Of a stretch of DNA of 64,000 bases, positions 52,546 through 61,756 are shown piece by piece. Numbering within the stretch: the first letter of the stretch is position 1; each line of letters opens with the position of its first letter. Made by a program: the position numbers and the translations under genes. Origin of the DNA: an uncultured Vampirovibrio sp. (GTDB lineage: Bacteria > Cyanobacteriota > Vampirovibrionia > Gastranaerophilales > Gastranaerophilaceae); NCBI GenBank assembly GCA_910583725.1, contig CAJTXZ010000004.1:26018-90017 (forward strand), written 5' to 3'. The notes under the pieces were generated by a model, which ran no database searches, was not told where the DNA came from, and was given only the letters and a program-made list of their open reading frames with translations.

Positions 52546-53826
52546 TTATTGATAATCACCCAAATAGGATGTCTCAATATGCGATACCAATATTGTATCA
52601 TATTCCTTGAGTCCAAGTTTCTTTAATTCCTGATAAACCCCCATGGAATCAAGTATATTGGCAAGTCTTCTCATTTGCTGGGTATTTCTGATATCAGTTA
52701 CCCCAGCTAACCTTCTTATTTTACCACCATCCACCAAAAATGTATTTTTGTTAAGTTTGATAACAGAAAATGCACTGTCGTCATTATCGTCAAAACCAGC
52801 ATCATACTCTATTTTTAGAGGATTTTCAGGGTGCGGAATTTCATCAACTTTTTTGTAAAGATGATTTAAAAATTCACTAATTCCATCTCCTGTTGCACAG
52901 GATATTGCAAAAACATCATTGTTAAATTCTTTAAACTTTTGTATCATTTCCTTAACATAATTATTATCAACTATATCAGTCTTGTTCAGCATAATAACTT
53001 GATACAATGAAGACAAGTCTTTACTGTATTTTTCTAATTCCTGGTTAATTTTTTTATAATTATCAATAGCCTCAGAACCTGAAATATCAACAACATGTAT
53101 CAAAAACCTGCATCTTTGAACATGCTTTAAAAATTCAAACCCAAGTCCAACACCCTGATGAGCGCCTTCAATTATTCCAGGTATATCAGCAACTACAAAG
53201 CCATCACCGGTTGGCTTTTTTACAACCCCAAGATTAGGCACAAGCGTTGTAAAAGGATAATCTGCAATCTTAGGTTTTGCGGATGAAATCTTTGAAATAA
53301 AGCTTGATTTACCTGCATTTGGCATCCCTAAAAGGCCGACATCGGCTATCAGCATTAATTCAAGCTCTAATTCCCTTTCAACAGGGGCTTCTCCCGGCTC
53401 GCAAAACTGAGGCGCTCTTTTTTGCGCAGTTGCAAACCTTGCATTTCCTCTGCCGCCGCGGCCTCCTTTGGCAATAAGAATCGTTTTTTCATCCTCATTT
53501 AAATCAGCAATAACTTTCCCTGTTTTAAGGTCTCGCACAATTGCCCCCACAGGAGTTTTAAGAAAAATATCCTTGCCATCCTTACCATGACAATTTTTAT
53601 TTCGCCCGTTTTCGCCATCTTCTGCCCTATAAACGGATTTATAAGTAAAATCAAGCAATGTGGACATATTTTTATCGGCAACAAAATAAACATTTCCGCC
53701 TCTGCCGCCATCACCCCCAGCGGGGCCGCCTTTGTCTACAAATTTTTCTCTCCGCCAGGCTACAGCACCGTTTCCGCCTCTGCCGGATTGAATCTTAATC
53801 TTTACTTTATCAATAAATGAAGCCAT
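52546..53826 (-). CDS. obg: GTPase Obg/CgtA
   Basis: Ribosome-associated GTPase. The N-terminal Obg fold (1-158) has its glycine-rich loops (RGGNGAVAWRREKFVDKGGPAGGDGGRGG); the G domain carries GMPNAGKSS (about 166), the DIPGIIEGAH switch and LNKTDIVD; a C-terminal OCT domain (about 345-426) follows, as in the usual long form. 426 aa is normal. It stands alone on the minus strand, without the rplU-rpmA neighbours found in many bacteria. Confidence 0.95.
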   Translation of the reverse strand: MASFIDKVKIKIQSGRGGNGAVAWRREKFVDKGGPAGGDGGRGGNVYFVADKNMSTLLDFTYKSVYRAEDGENGRNKNCHGKDGKDIFLKTPVGAIVRDLKTGKVIADLNEDEKTILIAKGGRGGRGNARFATAQKRAPQFCEPGEAPVERELELELMLIADVGLLGMPNAGKSSFISKISSAKPKIADYPFTTLVPNLGVVKKPTGDGFVVADIPGIIEGAHQGVGLGFEFLKHVQRCRFLIHVVDISGSEAIDNYKKINQELEKYSKDLSSLYQVIMLNKTDIVDNNYVKEMIQKFKEFNNDVFAISCATGDGISEFLNHLYKKVDEIPHPENPLKIEYDAGFDDNDDSAFSVIKLNKNTFLVDGGKIRRLAGVTDIRNTQQMRRLANILDSMGVYQELKKLGLKEYDTILVSHIETSYLGDYQ

Positions 53827-54019
53827 ATTATTCTTAAAAATTTAAAATTATTTTATAATAATAACCTTTATACAACATTTTTACCATATCTTTTAAGGTA
53901 AAAAACGAATTTATTAATAAATGTTTACTTAATGAAACTTCACATTTCAGGGCAAAAACACGCAAAAAAAATTTATCAGGATACTTTATATTACACAATC
54001 AAAAAACGAGAGACCCAGG

Positions 54020-55099
54020 ATGAGAATAGCACCAAATACGTATAATAACGCCTTAACATTTAAGAGAAGAAATAAAAACATAATAAATCTAGACAAATTA
54101 AACAAAACTCCTATGTCTAGAAAAGCAAAAATGAAGCTTACAGGGCTTATTGCCACTGCTGCAATATCAATAGGCTCAATAGGAGCAAATAAAAACCTGC
54201 AAGCAAACTTGAACAAATATCTGACAGGAAATGTGCAAACACAAAGCACTTTAAGTTCAATAGGGTCAAAATCAAGAAGCGAAAAGCTTGAATTTGCACA
54301 AAAACAAATAGGAAGAGCAATCAAAAGATGCGAAGCACTTCAGGACGGAATCTGGGATAATTACACCCAAATACACGCTAAAACAAAAGAGCTAAATGGC
54401 TGGCTTGATTACAGATATCATACTCATCTTGATTATGATAATCTATACAGCAGTGAATACGCAACCATAACAGGTATTAATACGGGCGCAAAACCCTGGG
54501 AAAATATACACACAGACAAGGAAGTAATCGAATTCCTTAATTCTATTCTAAATGAAGCTTCAAGCCACACAAACGGCAGCCACATTGAAATAACAGGCGG
54601 CGCAAATATAACCAAAGGCGAACTTGAATTGATAAATAAAACCTTGGATGAGCTTGATGAAACAAATCCTGATACAAAAGGAATAACCAAGATTTACAAA
54701 AAAGAGCTGAAAAAAGCAAAAAACCGAACCAAAAAAGAAAGCACCCGGGCTAATTTTAACAGAAAATTTACTGACGATAGCGAAGAGGCACAAGATTTCA
54801 GAAGAGAAATTCTTCAAAACATAGATAAAATTGACGCTCAATCAAAAAAAATCAAAGCAGCGAAAAAAGCCTACGAACTGAAAAAAGACGAACTTGCTAA
54901 AAAAGATTCCCTCACCCCAAGAGAAGCGGTGGATTTTATTGTAGCTTATCAGGACTATCTTCATGCCAATACTGAAATGCTCTCAATATGTAATCTAAAT
55001 CCAAACAGTAAAACATTAAATCCATCAACCGCAATTTCTGGCCTCGATACAAACCTTGCAATGAAAAAAATTCAACATAAACTAGACAAAATTTTATGA
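54020..55099 (+). CDS. FxG-type paralogue cluster, protein 1
   Basis: First of three tandem relatives. Start MRIAPNTYNNALTFKRRNKN (LTFK where FxG relatives have SFxG), then one hydrophobic helix (about 36-54, KLTGLIATAAISIGSIGAN). The rest is helical with blocks shared with its two neighbours: IWDNYTQIHAKTKEL (about 112), ATITGINTGAKPWENIHTDKEVIEF (about 149) and IYKKELKKAKNRTKKE (about 232). A single-pass membrane-anchored alpha-helical protein with the bulk outside or inside unknown. It begins a run with 19-bp and 2-bp gaps to the next two. Family not recognised. Confidence 0.75.
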   Translation: MRIAPNTYNNALTFKRRNKNIINLDKLNKTPMSRKAKMKLTGLIATAAISIGSIGANKNLQANLNKYLTGNVQTQSTLSSIGSKSRSEKLEFAQKQIGRAIKRCEALQDGIWDNYTQIHAKTKELNGWLDYRYHTHLDYDNLYSSEYATITGINTGAKPWENIHTDKEVIEFLNSILNEASSHTNGSHIEITGGANITKGELELINKTLDELDETNPDTKGITKIYKKELKKAKNRTKKESTRANFNRKFTDDSEEAQDFRREILQNIDKIDAQSKKIKAAKKAYELKKDELAKKDSLTPREAVDFIVAYQDYLHANTEMLSICNLNPNSKTLNPSTAISGLDTNLAMKKIQHKLDKIL

Positions 55100-55118
55100 T
55101 AAAAAGAGAACAGGCAAA

Positions 55119-56375
55119 ATGAAAATCAGAAATATTAACGCAGCATATACACAAAAAAATATATACAAAAATTCTTTAAATAAGGCTTCAAGTGGCTTTA
55201 ATCAACAAAAAGAAGATTCCGTGTCATTCAGATCAACTAACAAAAACAATAAAAGAGAACAGCCGAAATGGACATATGCCGCAATGGGCGCACTGATATT
55301 ATCCTTATTAGCAGGGGCACAAGCAGACAGAAACCTTGCCCCTTCTAAAAATAAAACAAAGATAGAAAATAATACCGAAATTTCTTCTGACAAAACACTG
55401 GAAATCAATCCTAAATCATACGAAGAGGCAATAGCTTCACTTCTTGATGAAGAAAATTCAGTCATAGATAATTCTGCACAAATGGAAACTGAATATTCCA
55501 AAAAAGAATTAGAGACACTAAAACGTTCTAAAACAATAAAGCTTGAGGCTGATAAAGATTACAGGGAATTTATAGACAAAATATGGGAAAATTTTCCGCA
55601 AATGTACGCTGCAACAAAAGAATTAAGCATACATAAAGAGGTTGGAGACAACGGCAACTTTTACTATGTTCCCGATGAGGGTTTTGCCGAATGGTATGAC
55701 AGCTATGAAAATATAACAAAAATTCAAAACGGCGAAAATATATGGCAAGACGCTAAAACCGCAAATGACGCCGTAAGGCTTATTAGAGAGGCTGTTTGCG
55801 AGGCCGGAAAAGATTTCGCGGATGATTTTGAAAATAGGGCAGGTGCAAATGCAAGTGCAGGCTCCTATGTGAATACGGGTGAATATAATGCCATAATGAA
55901 GCTTCTTGATGGACTATCAGACATAAATAATGAAACAAGATATATAAGCGATGTCTACAGAGAAGAGCTTGAAAAGGCAAGAAACAAAACTAAAAAAGAG
56001 CTTGATTCTAATAATGAGCTCATGCCCCTGCTTGGCACCAACAATATGCTGATAAAAAATGCAGCTGAAATAGAAGAGACTCATAAAAAAATGTATCAAA
56101 ACAAAACAGTCATAAAAAACCTAATATCCGTATACAAAAAGAATAGTGACAAAGAAATTATCTCTGAAATCATAGACAAATGCCATGATTTTGCAAATGA
56201 GTATAATAAAATCCTAAAACTATCAAACACATACCCGTCGCAAGAGTTTGACACAAGAGAAATCTACGCTTATATGCTGGATGAAGCAATATTGAATGCA
56301 GAATTAAGACTTTTAACAGAACAGAATGATATTCAAATTGAAGCTCCGTATATTTTTTACCCTGACCTAAGATAA
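55119..56375 (+). CDS. FxG-type paralogue cluster, protein 2
   Basis: Second of the three. Start MKIRNINAAYTQKNIYKNSL, motif DSVSFRSTNK at about residue 33, a membrane helix (about 52-70, YAAMGALILSLLAGAQA), then an acidic Glu/Asn-rich region and the shared blocks IWENFPQMYAATKEL, NITKIQNGENIWQDAKTANDAVRLI and YREELEKARNKTKKEL. A GAGAACAGG stretch lies before the ATG. The order and spacing of blocks match protein 1. It is the longest of the three, with an added acidic linker before the common part. Function unknown. Confidence 0.75.
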   Translation: MKIRNINAAYTQKNIYKNSLNKASSGFNQQKEDSVSFRSTNKNNKREQPKWTYAAMGALILSLLAGAQADRNLAPSKNKTKIENNTEISSDKTLEINPKSYEEAIASLLDEENSVIDNSAQMETEYSKKELETLKRSKTIKLEADKDYREFIDKIWENFPQMYAATKELSIHKEVGDNGNFYYVPDEGFAEWYDSYENITKIQNGENIWQDAKTANDAVRLIREAVCEAGKDFADDFENRAGANASAGSYVNTGEYNAIMKLLDGLSDINNETRYISDVYREELEKARNKTKKELDSNNELMPLLGTNNMLIKNAAEIEETHKKMYQNKTVIKNLISVYKKNSDKEIISEIIDKCHDFANEYNKILKLSNTYPSQEFDTREIYAYMLDEAILNAELRLLTEQNDIQIEAPYIFYPDLR

Positions 56376-56377
56376 GA

Positions 56378-57493
56378 ATGCAAATATATTTTAACACACC
56401 CCATACACACAAATATAATACTAACCCTATGTCAAAAAATACATTGGCAAAATCAAATCTGCCCGAAAAAAATATGGTTTCATTTTCCGCTAGTAAAAGT
56501 TACCCGGCTAGCCCGAATATGAAAAAAGCAGCCTGCGCTGTAATTACCGCAGCCGGGCTTGCGCTTACAAGTTTAATTACAACACCAAAACAGTTTGCAA
56601 ATTCAGACAGAATAAAAACAGAAACCCAATTAAAAAATAATGAAACCGCGCAAAATACCAATACAACAAGATTAAAAGAAGACGAGAAGAAAATCTTGCT
56701 TGCAAGGCAAATGCTGGATACTATAAATAAAGATTACAAAGAAATAATAAATTCTCTCTGGGAAATTTCTTTAATAACAACAAAAGATAAAGATACAGAA
56801 GCTTCATCAATTAGGCCCCTAATAGCACCTATATATGATGATAAAACCCATGACTGGAAAGAAAGCGGGTATCAAAATATAATAAGAATCACGCGCGGCG
56901 AAAAAATATGGCAAGAAGCCAAAACCGCAGACGACGCTGCTAACATGATAAGAAACACCCTCCTTGAGGCAAACAGGGCTTTTAATTCCAGTTCATTTCA
57001 AGACGCATTCACAAGCTCTGCAATCATAAATACAGGGGAATACAGAGCAATTACAATGCTTTTATGCGGTCTTGCAAACGTTAACGAGCAAACAAAAGCC
57101 GTAAGCGAAATTTACAAAGAAGAAATAGATTTTGCAAGAGAAAAAACAGCCCAAGACCTGGATAAAGACACAATCTTTGAAAAAAGCTCTATGGCAGATG
57201 CTGATGATATAACCCTTGATAATTTTGACACAATAAAAGAAAAATACAGCAGGCTAAAATCCTTAAAGCTTGAATATGCTAAACTAATAAAACAATATGA
57301 AACCAGGGCGGATGATGACATTTTATCCAAAATCACAAAAATTTATTGCAATTATGATGATGAATACAAAATTTTAAACAATCTAAATCATTACAAAATA
57401 AAGTCTGAAAATTCCCCTGCGGCAATATTTCAAAACAGGATGAGAGAAGCTGTTAGATATGCTGAAAGAAGACTTTCATATGAAAAAATCTAA
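56378..57493 (+). CDS. FxG-type paralogue cluster, protein 3
   Basis: Third of the three, starting 2 bp after protein 2. Start MQIYFNTPHTHKYNTNPMSK, motif NMVSFSASKSY at about residue 32, a hydrophobic helix (about 48-68, KAACAVITAAGLALTSLITT), then blocks matching the others: NIIRITRGEKIWQEAKTADDAANMI (about 168), SAIINTGEYRAITMLLCGLANVNEQ and IYKEEIDFAREKTAQDL. The first shared block (IW-x-N) is weaker here (SLWEISLITTK). The short gap implies one transcript for the three. Function unknown. Confidence 0.75.
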   Translation: MQIYFNTPHTHKYNTNPMSKNTLAKSNLPEKNMVSFSASKSYPASPNMKKAACAVITAAGLALTSLITTPKQFANSDRIKTETQLKNNETAQNTNTTRLKEDEKKILLARQMLDTINKDYKEIINSLWEISLITTKDKDTEASSIRPLIAPIYDDKTHDWKESGYQNIIRITRGEKIWQEAKTADDAANMIRNTLLEANRAFNSSSFQDAFTSSAIINTGEYRAITMLLCGLANVNEQTKAVSEIYKEEIDFAREKTAQDLDKDTIFEKSSMADADDITLDNFDTIKEKYSRLKSLKLEYAKLIKQYETRADDDILSKITKIYCNYDDEYKILNNLNHYKIKSENSPAAIFQNRMREAVRYAERRLSYEKI

Positions 57494-57707
57494 ACATATC
57501 AAAGCCGGCCCAATTCCAAAATGAAAGCTGGTTTAATAAATAAAATAAGCGTGATATCATTGCGTTAATTGAATTATAGCCAGATACAATGTCTAAAAAC
57601 CCTATAAACCAACTATTTTAGGCGTGCATTAGTGCAAAATTCATACACCGCAAGGCTTTAAGGTAAATTTAAAAACACAGAAATCCTTAAATACCATAAG
57701 CAAAACC

Positions 57708-58556
57708 TTATGAAAACTTTAACCTTCTTCTTTCTTTGTTTAATTCATCATAAACCCAGGCAGGGACAAAGTTTTTACCCATAAGAATAGAGCCTCTGTT
57801 AACAGAAGGTGCATGAAAATCAGACCCGCCTGTTATAATAAGCCCGTATTTTTCAGCAAGAGAAGAATAATGTTCAATCATCGCAGGCGAATGTTTTCTA
57901 TGATATGCCTCAATTCCCCTCAAGCCATAGCTAACAAGTTCTTTTGTCAATTCATCTGATATTTCAACATCAATAGGATGGGCAAAAACAGGTATGCCCC
58001 CTGCATCATACATTATTTCACAAGCATCATGCGGCGACACAGTTTTTCTTTGCACATAAACATTTGACTCATCATTAATGTATTTAGCATACGCTTCCAT
58101 CACATTATTCACGCCGCCTGCGTTTGTTATAGCACGCGCTATATGCGGACGCCCAATACTTCCACCCTCAGCCACCAAAGACTTTATATCTTCAAACTTT
58201 ATCTTTATTCCGGCTTTCTTGTTTAATAGCTCAATTATTTCCCTTGTCTGCCTCACCCTTGCTTCCTGCTGGGTTTTCATAAGGTTTTGAAAATCAGCAT
58301 TATTAGTATCCATAAAATACCCTAAAATGTGAACCTCATACCCTTTATATATAGTATTAATTTCAACTCCAGGAATTATTTCAAGCTTTATATTATTTTT
58401 CTTAACATAATCACCCGCAACCTTGTGAGATAAAACATTATCATGATCAGTCAGGGCAATCACATCAAGCCCGCACTCAAGAGCAGTATCAACAACCATT
58501 TCAGGAGAAAATGTGCCGTCAGAATAAGTTGTATGAATATGCAAATCAATCTTCAA
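57708..58556 (-). CDS. PHP-domain phosphoesterase (YciV/RNase AM-like)
   Basis: Starts DLHIHTTYSDGTFSP, the first PHP metal-binding motif; ALTDHDN, IPGVEINTIYKGYEVHILGY, VFAHP and the C-terminal GSDFHAP complete the trinuclear metal site. Relatives hydrolyse 3',5'-nucleoside bisphosphates or trim 5' ends of RNA and DNA. 282 aa is typical. It overlaps ymdB by 4 bp and follows rny in the same minus-strand run, so all three belong to RNA or nucleotide turnover. Confidence 0.88.
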   Translation of the reverse strand: MKIDLHIHTTYSDGTFSPEMVVDTALECGLDVIALTDHDNVLSHKVAGDYVKKNNIKLEIIPGVEINTIYKGYEVHILGYFMDTNNADFQNLMKTQQEARVRQTREIIELLNKKAGIKIKFEDIKSLVAEGGSIGRPHIARAITNAGGVNNVMEAYAKYINDESNVYVQRKTVSPHDACEIMYDAGGIPVFAHPIDVEISDELTKELVSYGLRGIEAYHRKHSPAMIEHYSSLAEKYGLIITGGSDFHAPSVNRGSILMGKNFVPAWVYDELNKERRRLKFS

Positions 58557-59500
58557 GCTTCACCTCCTGTTTCTGTATATTTTATATTTATCCTCTCAAT
58601 ATTAGTGCCAGAGCCGCTCTTTGAATCAAACTCCATACTAACGGCATTAACTTGCATGCTATCGCACACAGCAACATCAAACCTCTCAGGAATAGATGAA
58701 ACAAGCCTTCTTAAAGAATTCTCATACTCCATTCCGATAACACCCTCGTATGAACCGCAAAAACCCGCATCTGTAATATAAAGCATTGATTTTTTAGGCT
58801 TGAACAAAGAAGCAGCAGCCTTTGGAAAATAATTAAATTCTTCGCTCAGTTCAATTTTTTTATCAATAACCTTCTCATCTGCCGTCTGCACATGTGTGTG
58901 CGTACCAAGAACAGCACTCACACCAAGGGAATATGCAAAATGAGCAAAACAAATTTTTTCAGCAGTAGCCTCAGCATGAAAATCAACAATCACAATCTTA
59001 TCATCAATTCCTGTGTTATTTTTTAAAACCGTCATAATGTCATATAAAGCCTGAAATGGGCAAATAACAGGCTGCATGAAGGTCTTGCCAAGAAGATTGA
59101 TAACAATGATTTTATCATTGAAAACCCTATACCCCACGCCATGAGCAGTTTTGTGGTAATTCAAAGGGCGAATTAAAACACCGGAATCATTTATGTAACT
59201 ATAAATATCTTTTTTATCCCAAATATGATTGCCCGATGTCATACAGTTAATTCCATATGAAATTAATTCATCATGGTTTTTTTTAGTTAAACCAAAGCCA
59301 TGAGAGGCATTTTCAACATTTGCAATTACAAAATCAAATTTATCTTTTCTTAAAACCGGGCAAGAAGATGTCAAAACATCGCCTGCAGACTCAGAAAAAT
59401 CTTCACACAGGCACTCTTCATTTAAAAATTTTTCAACAGCACATCTTCCGGAGCGTCCAACTAAATCTCCAAGAAAAAGGACTTTAACTTTTTTGGACAT
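58553..59500 (-). CDS. YmdB-family metallophosphoesterase
   Basis: Calcineurin-type di-metal phosphoesterase: GDLVGRSGR, ANVENASHGFGLT, TSGNHIWDKKD, IVDFHAEATAEK and LGTHTHVQTADE are the metal-binding motifs in order. In Bacillus, YmdB acts as a 2',3'-cyclic nucleotide phosphodiesterase and lies next to rny, as here (rny is 3 bp upstream). Two insertions make it longer than usual: an acidic Cys-containing stretch at about 30-48 and a Lys/Ser-rich one near 215. Overlaps the PHP gene by 4 bp. Confidence 0.88.
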   Translation of the reverse strand: MSKKVKVLFLGDLVGRSGRCAVEKFLNEECLCEDFSESAGDVLTSSCPVLRKDKFDFVIANVENASHGFGLTKKNHDELISYGINCMTSGNHIWDKKDIYSYINDSGVLIRPLNYHKTAHGVGYRVFNDKIIVINLLGKTFMQPVICPFQALYDIMTVLKNNTGIDDKIVIVDFHAEATAEKICFAHFAYSLGVSAVLGTHTHVQTADEKVIDKKIELSEEFNYFPKAAASLFKPKKSMLYITDAGFCGSYEGVIGMEYENSLRRLVSSIPERFDVAVCDSMQVNAVSMEFDSKSGSGTNIERINIKYTETGGEA

Positions 59501-59503
59501 TTT

Positions 59504-61042
59504 TTACTTCGCAATTTCGGTAACTCTTGCTTCCCGAACCACCGTTACACGGATTTGTCCGGGATATTCAAGTTCATCCTCAATGCGTTTTACAATGTCA
59601 CGGGCAAGTTTTGCACTGGCAGCGTCGTTGAACACATTAGGCTGAACTATCACCCTAACTTCACGACCGGCTTGCACTGCAAAAGACTGCTTAATGCCTT
59701 CATAGCTGTTGGCAATTTCTTCCAGCTTTTTAAGGCGTTTAATATAGATTTCAAGCGTATCGCGTCTTGCGCCCGGCCGGCCTGCAGAGACAGAATCGGC
59801 TATTTTGACCAATGCCGCGACAAGAGTATTTGCCGCAACATCATCATGGTGCGCTTCTATCGCATGGATAATTTCTTCGCGCTCGCCATAGCGTCTGGCA
59901 AGCTCAACACCTAATTGAATGTGCGTGCCTTCCTGATCATGATCAACGGCCTTGCCGATATCATGCAGTAAACCTGCACGCCTTGCCTCTGCAGCATTTG
60001 CTCCTAATTCAACAGCAAGCATGCCAGCAATTTGCGCAACTTCAATAGAGTGTCTTAAAACATTCTGTCCATAGCTTGTTCTATAATATAAGCGTCCAAG
60101 AGTCCTCGTCAGCTCTTTGTTAAGGTTCATAATTCCAAGATCAAGAGCGGCCTTTTCGCCCTCTTGTCTCATTTTGTTATCAATTTCTTTCTTAGATTTT
60201 TCAAAAACTTCTTCAATCCTGACAGGGTGAATACGCCCGTCCTGAATAAGTTTTTCAATAGTTAATTTTGCAACTTCACGCCTTACAGGGTCAAACGATG
60301 ATAATACAACAGCCTCGGGCGTATCATCAATAATTAAATCAACTCCTGTCAAGGTTTCAAGCGTCCTTATATTTCTGCCTTCACGGCCGATTATTCTTCC
60401 CTTCATTTCATCATTAGGAAGAGATACAACAGAGACAGTACTTTCAATTACCTGATCAATCACGCATTTTTGCATAACCTGCGATAAAATTTCACGTGCC
60501 TTCTCTTCTGCTGTTTCCTTTATTTTTTGTTCATTCTCGCGGATTAATTGCACCTGCTCTTGGGCCAATTCCTGTTTAATTTGCTCAAGAAGCATATTCT
60601 TAGCCTCTTCTCTGCTCATAGAAGAAACCCTCTCAAGCTCAGACAATTGCTTTGCAACTAATTCTGCAAGATAATCTTCCTTATCAAGAAGTTCGTCATA
60701 TTTTTTATTTACATCAAATTCTTTATCAGCAACTTTTTGAATCTTAACCTCAAGGTTATCCTCTCTTTTAGAGAGAGAATTTTCAAGACGGTTAATTTCA
60801 GAGCGCCTTTGCCTCATCTCGTCATCAAGTTTCTGCCTGTCATTATGCAGTTGCTCCTTTGCGGCAACAACAGCCTCTTTCTTTATGTATTCTTCTTTTT
60901 GCCTGTATTCATCCTCAAGCTTTTTAGCATTATCACGGTAAAACTCAAGTTTTGTTCTCTGTCTTGTACACAAAATAACAGATACAATGGCAACAAGCGC
61001 GAGAATAATTATTAAAATATATAATAAAAATATTGCTTCGAT
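59504..61042 (-). CDS. rny: Ribonuclease Y, with an apparent ATC start codon
   Basis: Membrane-anchored endoribonuclease that starts mRNA decay. A coiled coil (about 25-200), a KH domain (MKGRIIGREGRNIRTLE) and an HD domain (RHSIEVAQIAGML; AGLLHDIGKAVD) are intact. The first TTG (60973) falls in the middle of the membrane helix. The frame stays open upstream and codes a proper anchor, EAIFLLYILIIILALVAIVS, but no ATG, GTG or TTG precedes it. GAGG (61055-61052) sits nine bases before ATC at 61042-61040, so ATC is the best start. A point error changing ATG to ATC, or a true rare start as in infC (AUU), are the options. Confidence 0.85.
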   Translation of the reverse strand: MEAIFLLYILIIILALVAIVSVILCTRQRTKLEFYRDNAKKLEDEYRQKEEYIKKEAVVAAKEQLHNDRQKLDDEMRQRRSEINRLENSLSKREDNLEVKIQKVADKEFDVNKKYDELLDKEDYLAELVAKQLSELERVSSMSREEAKNMLLEQIKQELAQEQVQLIRENEQKIKETAEEKAREILSQVMQKCVIDQVIESTVSVVSLPNDEMKGRIIGREGRNIRTLETLTGVDLIIDDTPEAVVLSSFDPVRREVAKLTIEKLIQDGRIHPVRIEEVFEKSKKEIDNKMRQEGEKAALDLGIMNLNKELTRTLGRLYYRTSYGQNVLRHSIEVAQIAGMLAVELGANAAEARRAGLLHDIGKAVDHDQEGTHIQLGVELARRYGEREEIIHAIEAHHDDVAANTLVAALVKIADSVSAGRPGARRDTLEIYIKRLKKLEEIANSYEGIKQSFAVQAGREVRVIVQPNVFNDAASAKLARDIVKRIEDELEYPGQIRVTVVREARVTEIAK

Positions 61043-61356
61043 TTTCCCATACCTCAGTTTTAGTTACATAAGAACATTAAAAGTTTTCACTTTTTGTCCT
61101 GCTTTTTATATGTTTTTAGGTTTTTATATAAAATTTAATATTAGAAAACAGTTGTTCAATAAAAATATATCATAAATTTATAAAATTTAACAATGTTAAT
61201 GTTAAGTTTTGTCAAAATTGTAGGCCATACAGAGTATATTTTATAAAAAACCCTTAACATTTTGTAACCAAATAAGATAATAAATATAGACTTATAAAAT
61301 TTTATTATTAAACATCATTTTGGAAAGCAAGTTAGATTTTAAAAAAGGTCGTTTAA
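61043..61356. other. Intergenic region between divergent genes
   Basis: No gene seen. Very AT-rich; holds the upstream regions of rny and the 84-aa gene, including a TTAACATTTTGTAAC word (about 61255) similar to words upstream of other FxG genes. Confidence 0.4.
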
Positions 61357-61611
61357 ATGTTTACAAATTTAGTTTCACTAATCACAAAATCATTAACAAC
61401 ACAAAACACGCAAGCCGCATCAAAAGTAAGTGCAAAGCCCTTAAACTACAATCCTTTTGCCCAAAATGAAAACCTAAATCCCTTTATGAATTCAACATTT
61501 AGGGGAAATGAAGGCTATGCTAAAAATGCTCCCGTGCTTGGCGGCTATTTTGCAGGCTACTACAACGGAAAACCAAACATCGTAGGCAGAAAACTGTTTA
61601 TAGAAGTGTAG
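61357..61611 (+). CDS. Small FxG-motif hypothetical protein (84 aa)
   Basis: Product starts MFTNLVSLITKSLTTQNTQ, is Asn-rich in the middle (NYNPFAQNENLNPFMNS) and carries STFRGNEGY at about residues 47-55, with a Gly/Tyr-rich end (GGYFAGYYNGKPNIVGRK). AAAAAAGG precedes the ATG. It is similar in size and motif placement to the 75-aa protein at 1003, so both could be small members of the FxG set. No signal peptide. Function unknown. Confidence 0.6.
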   Translation: MFTNLVSLITKSLTTQNTQAASKVSAKPLNYNPFAQNENLNPFMNSTFRGNEGYAKNAPVLGGYFAGYYNGKPNIVGRKLFIEV

Positions 61612-61756
61612 CCCTGACAGGCTGATATCAGTTATCTTATCAGGACACCCGTATTATTTCACCTTAAAAAGCACCCCCTAAAATACGCTAAATAATAGCG
61701 CAATTTGCCGCTAACTTTGGCTAAAAAACCTCTTTCTTCTTATATGTGGTCATATT

